NCBI GenBank assembly: GCA_964057225.1
Contig: OZ059896.1
Location: forward strand, 5,456,001 to 5,520,000
Length of the DNA stretch: 64,000 nucleotides
Source of the DNA: Auanema rhodensis
Lineage: Eukaryota; Nematoda; Chromadorea; Rhabditida; Rhabditidae
Direction: 5' to 3'
The notes under the pieces are model-generated. The model had not been told where the DNA came from and made no database searches. It saw only the letters and a program-made list of their open reading frames with translations. The position numbers and the translations under genes were made by a program. Positions 9,213-22,550 of the stretch are shown piece after piece (positions within the stretch are counted from its first letter, which is position 1; every line of letters starts with the position of its first letter).

Positions 9213-12200
9213 TTGAAAAATGATGCATTAGTGTATGTTGAGTTTCCATGTACACTCAACATTGCTTCCAAAAACATTTTGACAAAAATTTTCCCGAAAA
9301 ATTTCAAAATAATTTCACAAAAAGTAGATGTTTTTAGATTCCTTTTTTCAAGACAAAGACGATGGACATTGTTATTCAACAAAAAAATTAATTCTTCAGG
9401 GTGAAAATCGAGGATATAAGTGTGAACTTATATCAGTTGATATCTCGGTGCATTTTTAAGCTAGCGCAAATCTGATAACACAGATCGACGCAGCTTAAAA
9501 ATCCACATCGAATGCACTATACTACATTGGGAAACACTCAATACAAACATTAGTTATGATCGTTTGAAAAATGATGCATTAGTGTATGTTGAGTTTCCAT
9601 GTACACTCAACATTGCTTCCAAAAACATTTTGACAAAAATTTTCCCGAAAAATTTCAAAATAATTTCACAAAAAGTAGATGTTTTTAGATTCCTTTTTTC
9701 AAGACAAAGACGATGGACATTGTTATTCAACAAAAAAATTAATTCTTCAGGGTGAAAATCGAGGATATAAGTGTGAACCTATATCAGTTGATATCTCGGT
9801 GCATTTTCAAGCTAGCGCAAATCTGATAACACAGATCGACGCAGCTTAAAAATCCGCATCGAATGCACTATACTACATGGAGAAACGCTCAATACAAAAA
9901 TTAGTTATGATCGTTTGAAAAATGATGCATTAGTGTATGTTGAGTTTCCATGTACACTCAACAATGCTTCCAAAAACATTTTGACAAAAATTTTCCCGAA
10001 AAATTTCAAAATAATTTCACAAAAAGTAGATGTTTTTAGATTCCTTTTTTCAAGACAAAGACGATGGACATTGTTATTCAACAAAAAAATTAATTCTTCA
10101 CGGTGAAAATCGAGGATATAAGTGTGAACCTATATCAGTTGATATCTCGGTGCATTTTCAAGCTAGCGCAAATCTGATAACACAGATCAACGCAGCTTAA
10201 AAATCCGCATCGAATGCACTATACTACATTAAGAAAAGCTTAATACAAAAATTAGTTATGATCGTTTGAAAAATGATGCATTAGTGTATGTTGAGTTTCC
10301 ATGTACACTCAACATTGCTTCCAAAAACATTTTGACAAAAATTTTCCCGAAAAATTTCAAAATAATTTCACAAAAAGTAGATGTTTTTAGATTCCTTTTT
10401 TCAAGACAAAGACGATGGACATTGTTATTCAACAAAAAAATTAATTCTTCAGGGTGAAAATCGAGGATATAAGTGTGAACCTATATCAGTTGATATCTCG
10501 GTGCATTTTCAAGCTAGCGCAAATCTGATAACACAGATCGACGCAGCTTAAAAATCCGCATCGAATGCACTATACTACATGGAGAAACGCTCAATACAAA
10601 AATTAGTTATGATCGTTTGAAAAATGATGCATTAGTGTATGTTGAGTTTCCATGTACACTCAACAATGCTTCCAAAAACATTTTGACAAAAATTTTCCCG
10701 AAAAATTTCAAAATAATTTCACAAAAAGTAGATGTTTTTAGATTCCTTTTTTCAAGACAAAGACGATGGACATTGTTATTCAACAAAAAAATTAATTCTT
10801 CAGGGTGAAAATCGAGGATATAAGTGTGAACCTATATCAGTTGATATCTCGGTGCATTTTCAAGCTAGCGCAAATCTGATAACACAGATCGACGCAGCTT
10901 AAAAATCCGCATCGAATGCACTATACTACATGGAGAAACGCTCAATACAAAAATTAGTTATGATCGTTTGAAAAATGATGCATTAGTGTATGTTGAGTTT
11001 CCATGTACACTCAACAATGCTTCCAAAAACATTTTGACAAAAATTTTCCCGAAAAATTTCAAAATAATTTCACAAAAAGTAGATGTTTTTAGATTCCTTT
11101 TTTCAAGACAAAGACGATGGACAATGTTATTCAACGAAAAAATTAATTCTTCACGGTGAAAATCGAGGATATAAGTGTGAACCTATATCAGTTGATATCT
11201 CGGTGCATTTTCAAGCTAGCGCAAATCTGATAACACAGATCGACGCAGCTTAAAAATCCACATCGAATGCACTATACTACATTGGGAAACACTCAATACA
11301 AAAATTAGTTATGATCGTTTGAAAAATGATGCATTAGTGTATGTTGAGTTTCCATGTACACTCAACATTGCTTCCAAAAACATTTTGACAAAAATTTTCC
11401 CGAAAAATTTCAAAATAATTTCACAAAAAGTAGATGTTTTTAGATTCCTTTTTTCAAGACAAAGACGATGGACATTGTTATTCAACAAAAAAATTAATTC
11501 TTCACGGTGAAAATCGAGGATATAAGTGTGAACCTATATCAGTTGATATCTCGGTGCATTTTCAAGCTAGCGCAAATCTGATAACACAGATCAACGCAGC
11601 TTAAAAATCCGCATCGAATGCACTATACTACATTAAGAAAAGCTTAATACAAAAATTAGTTATGATCGTTTGAAAAATGATGCATTAGTGTATGTTGAGT
11701 TTCCATGTACACTCAACATTGCTTCCAAAAACATTTTGACAAAAATTTTCCCGAAAAATTTCAAAATAATTTCACAAAAAGTAGATGTTTTTAGATTCCT
11801 TTTTTCAAGACAAAGACGATGGACATTGTTATTCAACAAAAAAATTAATTCTTCAGGGTGAAAATCGAGGATATAAGTGTGAACTTATATCAGTTGATAT
11901 CTCGGTGCATTTTTAAGCTAGCGCAAATCTGATAACACAGATCGACGCAGCTTAAAAATCCACATCGAATGCACTATACTACATTGGGAAACACTCAATA
12001 CAAACATTAGTTATGATCGTTTGAAAAATGATGCATTAGTGTATGTTGAGTTTCCATGTACACTCAACATTGCTTCCAAAAACATTTTGACAAAAATTTT
12101 CCCGAAAAATTTCAAAATAATTTCACAAAAAGTAGATGTTTTTAGATTCCTTTTTTCAAGACAAAGACGATGGACATTGTTATTCAACAAAAAAATTAAT

Positions 12201-14828
12201 TCTTCACGGTGAAAATCGAGGATATAAGTGTGAACCTATATCAGTTGATATCTCGGTGCATTTTCAAGCTAGCGCAAATCTGATAACACAGATCAACGCA
12301 GCTTAAAAATCCGCATCGAATGCACTATACTACATTAAGAAAAGCTTAATACAAAAATTAGTTATGATCGTTTGAAAAATGATGCATTAGTGTATGTTGA
12401 GTTTCCATGTACACTCAACATTGCTTCCAAAAACATTTTGACAAAAATTTTCCCGAAAAATTTCAAAATAATTTCACAAAAAGTAGATGTTTTTAGATTC
12501 CTTTTTTCAAGACAAAGACGATGGACATTGTTATTCAACAAAAAAATTAATTCTTCAGGGTGAAAATCGAGGATATAAGTGTGAACTTATATCAGTTGAT
12601 ATCTCGGTGCATTTTTAAGCTAGCGCAAATCTGATAACACAGATCGACGCAGCTTAAAAATCCACATCGAATGCACTATACTACATTGGGAAACACTCAA
12701 TACAAACATTAGTTATGATCGTTTGAAAAATGATGCATTAGTGTATGTTGAGTTTCCATGTACACTCAACATTGCTTCCAAAAACATTTTGACAAAAATT
12801 TTCCCGAAAAATTTCAAAATAATTTCACAAAAAGTAGATGTTTTTAGATTCCTTTTTTCAAGACAAAGACGATGGACATTGTTATTCAACAAAAAAATTA
12901 ATTCTTCAGGGTGAAAATCGAGGATATAAGTGTGAACCTATATCAGTTGATATCTCGGTGCATTTTCAAGCTAGCGCAAATCTGATAACACAGATCGACG
13001 CAGCTTAAAAATCCGCATCGAATGCACTATACTACATGGAGAAACGCTCAATACAAAAATTAGTTATGATCGTTTGAAAAATGATGCATTAGTGTATGTT
13101 GAGTTTCCATGTACACTCAACAATGCTTCCAAAAACATTTTGACAAAAATTTTCCCGAAAAATTTCAAAATAATTTCACGAAAAGTAGATGTTTTTAGAT
13201 TCCTTTTTTCAAGACAAAGACGATGGACAATGTTATTCAACGAAAAAATTAATTCTTCACGGTGAAAATCGAGGATATAAGTGTGAACCTATATCAGTTG
13301 ATATCTCGGTGCATTTTCAAGCTAGCGCAAATCTGATAACACAGATCGACGCAGCTTAAAAATCCGCATCGAATGCACTATACTACATTAAGAAAAGCTT
13401 AATACAAAAATTAGTTATGATCGTTTGAAAAATGATGCATTAGTGTATGTTGAGTTTCCATGTACACTCAACATTGCTTCCAAAAACATTTTGACAAAAA
13501 TTTTCCCGAAAAATTTCAAAATAATTTCACAAAAAGTAGATGTTTTTAGATTCCTTTTTTCAAGACAAAGACGATGGACATTGTTATTCAACAAAAAAAT
13601 TAATTCTTCAGGGTGAAAATCGAGGATATAAGTGTGAACTTATATCAGTTGATATCTCGGTGCATTTTTAAGCTAGCGCAAATCTGATAACACAGATCGA
13701 CGCAGCTTAAAAATCCGCATCGAATGCACTATACTACATGGAGAAACGCTCAATACAAAAATTAGTTATGATCGTTTGAAAAATGATGCATTAGTGTATG
13801 TTGAGTTTCCATGTACACTCAACAATGCTTCCAAAAACATTTTGACAAAAATTTTCCCGAAAAATTTCAAAATAATTTCACAAAAAGTAGATGTTTTTAG
13901 ATTCCTTTTTTCAAGACAAAGACGATGGACATTGTTATTCAACAAAAAAATTAATTCTTCACGGTGAAAATCGAGGATATAAGTGTGAACCTATATCAGT
14001 TGATATCTCGGTGCATTTTCATGCTAGCGCAAATCTGATAACACAGATCGACGCAGCTTAAAAATCCGCATCGAATGCACTATACTACATTAAGAAAAGC
14101 TTAATACAAAAATTAGTTATGATCGTTTGAAAAATGATGCATTAGTGTATGTTGAGTTTCCATGTACACTCAACATTGCTTCCAAAAACATTTTGACAAA
14201 AATTTTCCCGAAAAATTTCAAAATAATTTCACAAAAAGTAGATGTTTTTAGATTCCTTTTTTCAAGACAAAGACGATGGACATTGTTATTCAACAAAAAA
14301 ATTAATTCTTCAGGGTGAAAATCGAGGATATAAGTGTGAACTTATATCAGTTGATATCTCGGTGCATTTTTAAGCTAGCGCAAATCTGATAACACAGATC
14401 GACGCAGCTTAAAAATCCGCATCGAATGCACTATACTACATTAAGAAAAGCTTAATACAAAAATTAGTTATGATCGTTTGAAAAATGATGCATTAGTGTA
14501 TGTTGAGTTTCCATGTACACTCAACAATGCTTCCAAAAACATTTTGACAAAAATTTTCCCGAAAAATTTCAAAATAATTTCACAAAAAGTAGATGTTTTT
14601 AGATTCCTTTTTTCAAGACAAAGACGATGGACATTGTTATTCAACAAAAAAATTAATTCTTCACGGTGAAAATCGAGGATATAAGTGTGAACCTATATCA
14701 GTTGATATCTCGGTGCATTTTCATGCTAGCGCAAATCTGATAACACAGATCGACGCAGCTTAAAAATCCGCATCGAATGCACTATACTACATTAAGAAAA
14801 GCTTAATACAAAAATTAGTTATGATCGT
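9213..14828 (+). repeat. A/B/C mixture with local dimers
   Basis: C-type units first appear at 9915 and B leaders with TACAAACATT at 9564. Two dimer repeats are visible. Units 11319+11670 and 12021+12372 alternate B (R-C-C, followed by GATCAACG) with A (G-T-T). Units 13425+13776 and 14127+14478 alternate A with a unit whose tail reads TTTTCATGCTAG. The GATCAACG variant also follows unit 9915. Units 10968 and 13074 are C with ACAATG and AACGAAA. Confidence 0.85.
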
Positions 14829-16583
14829 TTGAAAAATGATGCATTAGTGTATGTTGAGTTTCCATGTACACTCAACATTGCTTCCAAAAACATTTTGACA
14901 AAAATTTTCCCGAAAAATTTCAAAATAATTTCACAAAAAGTAGATGTTTTTAGATTCCTTTTTTCAAGACAAAGACGATGGACATTGTTATTCAACAAAA
15001 AAATTAATTCTTCAGGGTGAAAATCGAGGATATAAGTGTGAACTTATATCAGTTGATATCTCGGTGCATTTTTAAGCTAGCGCAAATCTGATAACACAGA
15101 TCGACGCAGCTTAAAAATCCGCATCGAATGCACTATACTACATTAAGAAAAGCTTAATACAAAAATTAGTTATGATCGTTTGAAAAATGATGCATTAGTG
15201 TATGTTGAGTTTCCATGTACACTCAACATTGCTTCCAAAAACATTTTGACAAAAATTTTCCCGAAAAATTTCAAAATAATTTCACAAAAAGTAGATGTTT
15301 TTAGATTTCTTTTTTCAAGACAAAGACGATGGACATTGTTATTCAACAAAAAAATTAATTCTTCAGGGTGAAAATCGAGGATATAAGTGTGAACTTATAT
15401 CAGTTGATATCTCGGTGCATTTTTAAGCTAGCGCAAATCTGATAACACAGATCGACGCAGCTTAAAAATCCACATCGAATGCACTATACTACATTGGGAA
15501 ACACTCAATACAAACATTAGTTATGATCGTTTGAAAAATGATGCATTAGTGTATGTTGAGTTTCCATGTACACTCAACATTGCTTCCAAAAACATTTTGA
15601 CAAAAATTTTCCCGAAAAATTTCAAAATAATTTCACAAAAAGTAGATGTTTTTAGATTCCTATTTTCAAGACAAAGACGATGGACATTGTTATTCAACAA
15701 AAAAATTAATTCTTCAGGGTGAAAATCGAGGATATAAGTGTGAACCTATATCAGTTGATATCTCGGTGCATTTTCAAGCTAGCGCAAATCTGATAACACA
15801 GATCGACGCAGCTTAAAAATCCGCATCGAATGCACTATACTACATGGAGAAACGCTCAATACAAAAATTAGTTATGATCGTTTGAAAAATGATGCATTAG
15901 TGTATGTTGAGTTTCCATGTACACTCAACAATGCTTCCAAAAACATTTTGACAAAAATTTTCCCGAAAAATTTCAAAATAATTTCACAAAAAGTAGATGT
16001 TTTTAGATTCCTTTTTTCAAGACAAAGACGATGGACAATGTTATTCAACGAAAAAATTAATTCTTCACGGTGAAAATCGAGGATATAAGTGTGAACCTAT
16101 ATCAGTTGATATCTCGGTGCATTTTCAAGCTAGCGCAAATCTGATAACACAGATCGACGCAGCTTAAAAATCCGCATCGAATGCACTATACTACATGGAG
16201 AAACGCTCAATACAAAAATTAGTTATGATCGTTTGAAAAATGATGCATTAGTGTATGTTGAGTTTCCATGTACACTCAACAATGCTTCCAAAAACATTTT
16301 GACAAAAATTTTCCCGAAAAATTTCAAAATAATTTCACAAAAAGTAGATGTTTTTAGATTCCTTTTTTCAAGACAAAGACGATGGACATTGTTATTCAAC
16401 AAAAAAATTAATTCTTCACGGTGAAAATCGAGGATATAAGTGTGAACCTATATCAGTTGATATCTCGGTGCATTTTCAAGCTAGCGCAAATCTGATAACA
16501 CAGATCGACGCAGCTTAAAAATCCGCATCGAATGCACTATACTACATTAAGAAAAGCTTAATACAAAAATTAGTTATGATCGT
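14829..16583 (+). repeat. 5-unit higher-order module, copy 1 (1755 bp)
   Basis: The order is A (14829), A' with GATTTCT (15180), B with TACAAACATT (15531), C with ACAATG/AACGAAA and CACGG (15882), and C with CACGG (16233). The module recurs immediately at 16584-18338 and, changed in length, at 22551, 25008 and 30624. Unit 15531 has a private CTATTTTC. Confidence 0.9.
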
Positions 16584-18338
16584 TTGAAAAATGATGCATT
16601 AGTGTATGTTGAGTTTCCATGTACACTCAACATTGCTTCCAAAAACATTTTGACAAAAATTTTCCCGAAAAATTTCAAAATAATTTCACAAAAAGTAGAT
16701 GTTTTTAGATTCCTTTTTTCAAGACAAAGACGATGGACATTGTTATTCAACAAAAAAATTAATTCTTCAGGGTGAAAATCGAGGATATAAGTGTGAACTT
16801 ATATCAGTTGATATCTCGGTGCATTTTTAAGCTAGCGCAAATCTGATAACACAGATCGACGCAGCTTAAAAATCCGCATCGAATGCACTATACTACATTA
16901 AGAAAAGCTTAATACAAAAATTAGTTATGATCGTTTGAAAAATGATGCATTAGTGTATGTTGAGTTTCCATGTACACTCAACATTGCTTCCAAAAACATT
17001 TTGACAAAAATTTTCCCGAAAAATTTCAAAATAATTTCACAAAAAGTAGATGTTTTTAGATTTCTTTTTTCAAGACAAAGACGATGGACATTGTTATTCA
17101 ACAAAAAAATTAATTCTTCAGGGTGAAAATCGAGGATATAAGTGTGAACTTATATCAGTTGATATCTCGGTGCATTTTTAAGCTAGCGCAAATCTGATAA
17201 CACAGATCGACGCAGCTTAAAAATCCACATCGAATGCACTATACTACATTGGGAAACACTCAATACAAACATTAGTTATGATCGTTTGAAAAATGATGCA
17301 TTAGTGTATGTTGAGTTTCCATGTACACTCAACATTGCTTCCAAAAACATTTTGACAAAAATTTTCCCGAAAAATTTCAAAATAATTTCACAAAAAGTAG
17401 ATGTTTTTAGATTCCTTTTTTTAAGACAAAGACGATGGACATTGTTATTCAACAAAAAAATTAATTCTTCAGGGTGAAAATCGAGGATATAAGTGTGAAC
17501 CTATATCAGTTGATATCTCGGTGCATTTTCAAGCTAGCGCAAATCTGATAACACAGATCGACGCAGCTTAAAAATCCGCATCGAATGCACTATACTACAT
17601 GGAGAAACGCTCAATACAAAAATTAGTTATGATCGTTTGAAAAATGATGCATTAGTGTATGTTGAGTTTCCATGTACACTCAACAATGCTTCCAAAAACA
17701 TTTTGACAAAAATTTTCCCGAAAAATTTCAAAATAATTTCACAAAAAGTAGATGTTTTTAGATTCCTTTTTTCAAGACAAAGACGATGGACAATGTTATT
17801 CAACGAAAAAATTAATTCTTCACGGTGAAAATCGAGGATATAAGTGTGAACCTATATCAGTTGATATCTCGGTGCATTTTCAAGCTAGCGCAAATCTGAT
17901 AACACAGATCGACGCAGCTTAAAAATCCGCATCGAATGCACTATACTACATGGAGAAACGCTCAATACAAAAATTAGTTATGATCGTTTGAAAAATGATG
18001 CATTAGTGTATGTTGAGTTTCCATGTACACTCAACAATGCTTCCAAAAACATTTTGACAAAAATTTTCCCGAAAAATTTCAAAATAATTTCACAAAAAGT
18101 AGATGTTTTTAGATTCCTTTTTTCAAGACAAAGACGATGGACATTGTTATTCAACAAAAAAATTAATTCTTCACGGTGAAAATCGAGGATATAAGTGTGA
18201 ACCTATATCAGTTGATATCTCGGTGCATTTTCAAGCTAGCGCAAATCTGATAACACAGATCGACGCAGCTTAAAAATCCGCATCGAATGCACTATACTAC
18301 ATTAAGAAAAGCTTAATACAAAAATTAGTTATGATCGT
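16584..18338 (+). repeat. 5-unit higher-order module, copy 2 (1755 bp)
   Basis: Units 16584 (A), 16935 (A'), 17286 (B), 17637 (C with ACAATG) and 17988 (C) repeat the order of the preceding copy. Unit 17286 has a private TTTTTTTAAGAC in place of TTTTTTCAAGAC. Confidence 0.9.
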
Positions 18339-21300
18339 TTGAAAAATGATGCATTAGTGTATGTTGAGTTTCCATGTACACTCAACATTGCTTCCAAAAA
18401 CATTTTGACAAAAATTTTCCCGAAAAATTTCAAAATAATTTCACAAAAAGTAGATGTTTTTAGATTCCTTTTTTCAAGACAAAGACGATGGACATTGTTA
18501 TTCAACAAAAAAATTAATTCTTCAGGGTGAAAATCGAGGATATAAGTGTGAACTTATATCAGTTGATATCTCGGTGCATTTTCAAGCTAGCGCAAATCTG
18601 ATAACACAGATCGACGCAGCTTAAAAATCCGCATCGAATGCACTATACTACATTAAGAAAAGCTTAATACAAAAATTAGTTATGATCGTTTGAAAAATGA
18701 TGCATTAGTGTATGTTGAGTTTCCATGTACACTCAACAATGCTTCCAAAAACATTTTGACAAAAATTTTCCCGAAAAATTTCAAAATAATTTCACAAAAA
18801 GTAGATGTTTTTAGATTCCTTTTTTCAAGACAAAGACGATGGACAATGTTATTCAACAAAAAAATTAATTCTTCAGGGTGAAAATCGAGGATATAAGTGT
18901 GAACTTATATCAGTTGATATCTCGGTGCATTTTCAAGCTAGCGCAAATCTGATAGTACAGATCGACGCAGCTTAAAAATCCGCATCGAATGCACTATACT
19001 ACATTGAGAAACGCTTAGTACAAAAATTAGTTATGATCGTTTGAAAAATGATGCATTAGTGTATGTTGAGTTTCCATGTACACTCAACAATGCTTCCAAA
19101 AACATTTTGACAAAAATTTTCCCGAAAAATTTCAAAATAATTTCACAAAAAGTAGATGTTTTTAGATTCCTTTTTTCAAGACAAAGACGATGGACAATGT
19201 TATTCAACGAAAAAATTAATTCTTCACGGTGAAAATCGAGGATATAAGTGTGAACCTATATCAGTTGATATCTCGGTGCATTTTCAAGCTAGCGCAAATC
19301 TGATAACACAGATCGACGCAGCTTAAAAATCCGCATCGAATGCACTATACTACATGGAGAAACGCTCAATACAAAAATTAGTTATGATCGTTTGAAAAAT
19401 GATGCATTAGTGTATGTTGAGTTTCCATGTACACTCAACAATGCTTCCAAAAACATTTTGACAAAAATTTTCCCGAAAAATTTCAAAATAATTTCACAAA
19501 AAGTAGATGTTTTTAGATTCCTTTTTTCAAGACAAAGACGATGGACATTGTTATTCAACAAAAAAATTAATTCTTCACGGTGAAAATCGAGGATATAAGT
19601 GTGAACCTATATCAGTTGATATCTCGGTGCATTTTCAAGCTAGCGCAAATCTGATAACACAGATCGACGCAGCTTAAAAATCCGCATCGAATGCACTATA
19701 CTACATTAAGAAAAGCTTAATACAAAAATTAGTTATGATCGTTTGAAAAATGATGCATTAGTGTATGTTGAGTTTCCATGTACACTCAACATTGCTTCCA
19801 AAAACATTTTGACAAAAATTTTCCCGAAAAATTTCAAAATAATTTCACAAAAAGTAGATGTTTTTAGATTCCTTTTTTCAAGACAAAGACGATGGACATT
19901 GTTATTCAACAAAAAAATTAATTCTTCAGGGTGAAAATCGAGGATATAAGTGTGAACTTATATCAGTTGATATCTCGGTGCATTTTCAAGCTAGCGCAAA
20001 TCTGATAACACAGATCGACGCAGCTTAAAAATCCGCATCGAATGCACTATACTACATTAAGAAAAGCTTAATACAAAAATTAGTTATGATCGTTTGAAAA
20101 ATGATGCATTAGTGTATGTTGAGTTTCCATGTACACTCAACATTGCTTCCAAAAACATTTTGACAAAAATTTTCCCGAAAAATTTCAAAATAATTTCACA
20201 AAAAGTAGATGTTTTTAGATTCCTTTTTTCAAGACAAAGACGATGGACATTGTTATTCAACAAAAAAATTAATTCTTCACGGTGAAAATCGAGGATATAA
20301 GTGTGAACCTATATCAGTTGATATCTCGGTGCATTTTCAAGCTAGCGCAAATCTGATAACAAAGATCGACGCAGCTTAAAAATCCGCATCGAATGCACTA
20401 TACTACATTAAGAAAAGCTTAATACAAAAATTAGTTATGATCGTTTGAAAAATGATGCATTAGTGTATGTTGAGTTTCCATGTACACTCAACATTGCTTC
20501 CAAAAACATTTTGACAAAAATTTTCCCGAAAAATTTCAAAATAATTTCACAAAAAGTAGATGTTTTTAGATTCCTTTTTTCAAGACAAAGACGATGGACA
20601 TTGTTATTCAACAAAAAAATTAATTCTTCAGGGTGAAAATCGAGGATATAAGTGTGAACTTATATCAGTTGATATCTCGGTGCATTTTTAAGCTAGCGCA
20701 AATCTGATAACACAGATCGACGCAGCTTAAAAATCCGCATCGAATGCACTATACTACATGGAGAAACGCTCAATACAAAAATTAGTTATGATCGTTTGAA
20801 AAATGATGCATTAGTGTATGTTGAGTTTCCATGTACACTCAACAATGCTTCCAAAAACATTTTGACAAAAATTTTCCCGAAAAATTTCAAAATAATTTCA
20901 CAAAAAGTAGATGTTTTTAGATTCCTTTTTTCAAGACAAAGACGATGGACATTGTTATTCAACAAAAAAATTAATTCTTCACGGTGAAAATCGAGGATAT
21001 AAGTGTGAACCTATATCAGTTGATATCTCGGTGCATTTTCAAGCTAGCGCAAATCTGATAACACAGATCGACGCAGCTTAAAAATCCGCATCGAATGCAC
21101 TATACTACATTAAGAAAAGCTTAATACAAAAATTAGTTATGATCGTTTGAAAAATGATGCATTAGTGTATGTTGAGTTTCCATGTACACTCAACATTGCT
21201 TCCAAAAACATTTTGACAAAAATTTTCCCGAAAAATTTCAAAATAATTTCACAAAAAGTAGATGTTTTTAGATTCCTTTTTTCAAGACAAAGACGATGGA

Positions 21301-22550
21301 CATTGTTATTCAACAAAAAAATTAATTCTTCAGGGTGAAAATCGAGGATATAAGTGTGAACTTATATCAGTTGATATCTCGGTGCATTTTTAAGCTAGCG
21401 CAAATCTGATAACACAGATCGACGCAGCTTAAAAATCCGCATCGAATGCACTATACTACATGGAGAAACGCTCAATACAAAAATTAGTTATGATCGTTTG
21501 AAAAATGATGCATTAGTGTATGTTGAGTTTCCATGTACACTCAACAATGCTTCCAAAAACATTTTGACAAAAATTTTCCCGAAAAATTTCAAAATAATTT
21601 CACAAAAAGTAGATGTTTTTAGATTCCTTTTTTCAAGACAAAGACGATGGACATTGTTATTCAACAAAAAAATTAATTCTTCACGGTGAAAATCGAGGAT
21701 ATAAGTGTGAACCTATATCAGTTGATATCTCGGTGCATTTTCAAGCTAGCGCAAATCTGATAACACAGATCGACGCAGCTTAAAAATCCGCATCGAATGC
21801 ACTATACTACATTAAGAAAAGCTTAATACAAAAATTAGTTATGATCGTTTGAAAAATGATGCATTAGTGTATGTTGAGTTTCCATGTACACTCAACATTG
21901 CTTCCAAAAACATTTTGACAAAAATTTTCCCGAAAAATTTCAAAATAATTTCACAAAAAGTAGATGTTTTTAGATTCCTTTTTTCAAGACAAAGACGATG
22001 GACATTGTTATTCAACAAAAAAATTAATTCTTCAGGGTGAAAATCGAGGATATAAGTGTGAACTTATATCAGTTGATATCTCGGTGCGTTTTTAAGCTAG
22101 CGCAAATCTGATAACACAGATCGACGCAGCTTAAAAATCCGCATCGAATGCACTATACTACATTAAGAAAAGCTTAATACAAAAATTAGTTATGATCGTT
22201 TGAAAAATGATGCATTAGTGTATGTTGAGTTTCCATGTACACTCAACATTGCTTACAAAAACATTTTGACAAAAATTTTCCCGAAAAATTTCAAAATAAT
22301 TTCACAAAAAGTAGATGTTTTTAGATTCCTTTTTTCAAGACAAAGACGATGGACATTGTTATTCAACAAAAAAATTAATTCTTCACGGTGAAAATCGAGG
22401 ATATAAGTGTGAACCTATATCAGTTGATATCTCGGTGCATTTTCAAGCTAGCGCAAATCTGATAACACAGATCGACGCAGCTTAAAAATCCGCATCGAAT
22501 GCACTATACTACATTAAGAAAAGCTTAATACAAAAATTAGTTATGATCGT
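18339..22550 (+). repeat. Contracted module and A/C dimers
   Basis: Units 18339, 18690, 19041 and 19392 form a four-unit version of the A-A'-B-C-C module. Unit 18690 mixes an A leader with AATGC and ACAATG, and its tail has GATAGTACAG. The leader before 19041 is the rare ATTGAG..CTTAGT also found before 5001. Unit 20094 carries AACAAAGATC in its tail, shared with 27465. Units 20445+20796 and 21147+21498 are an A/C dimer repeated twice. Unit 22200 has GCTTACAAAA in place of GCTTCCAAAA. Confidence 0.85.

Noticed and set aside
10919-10968. 13-codon ATG frame beginning in C-type leaders (ACATGGAG)
   Set aside because: It ends at the TGA just after the ATGATCGTT and has no further support; ATGs are expected by chance.
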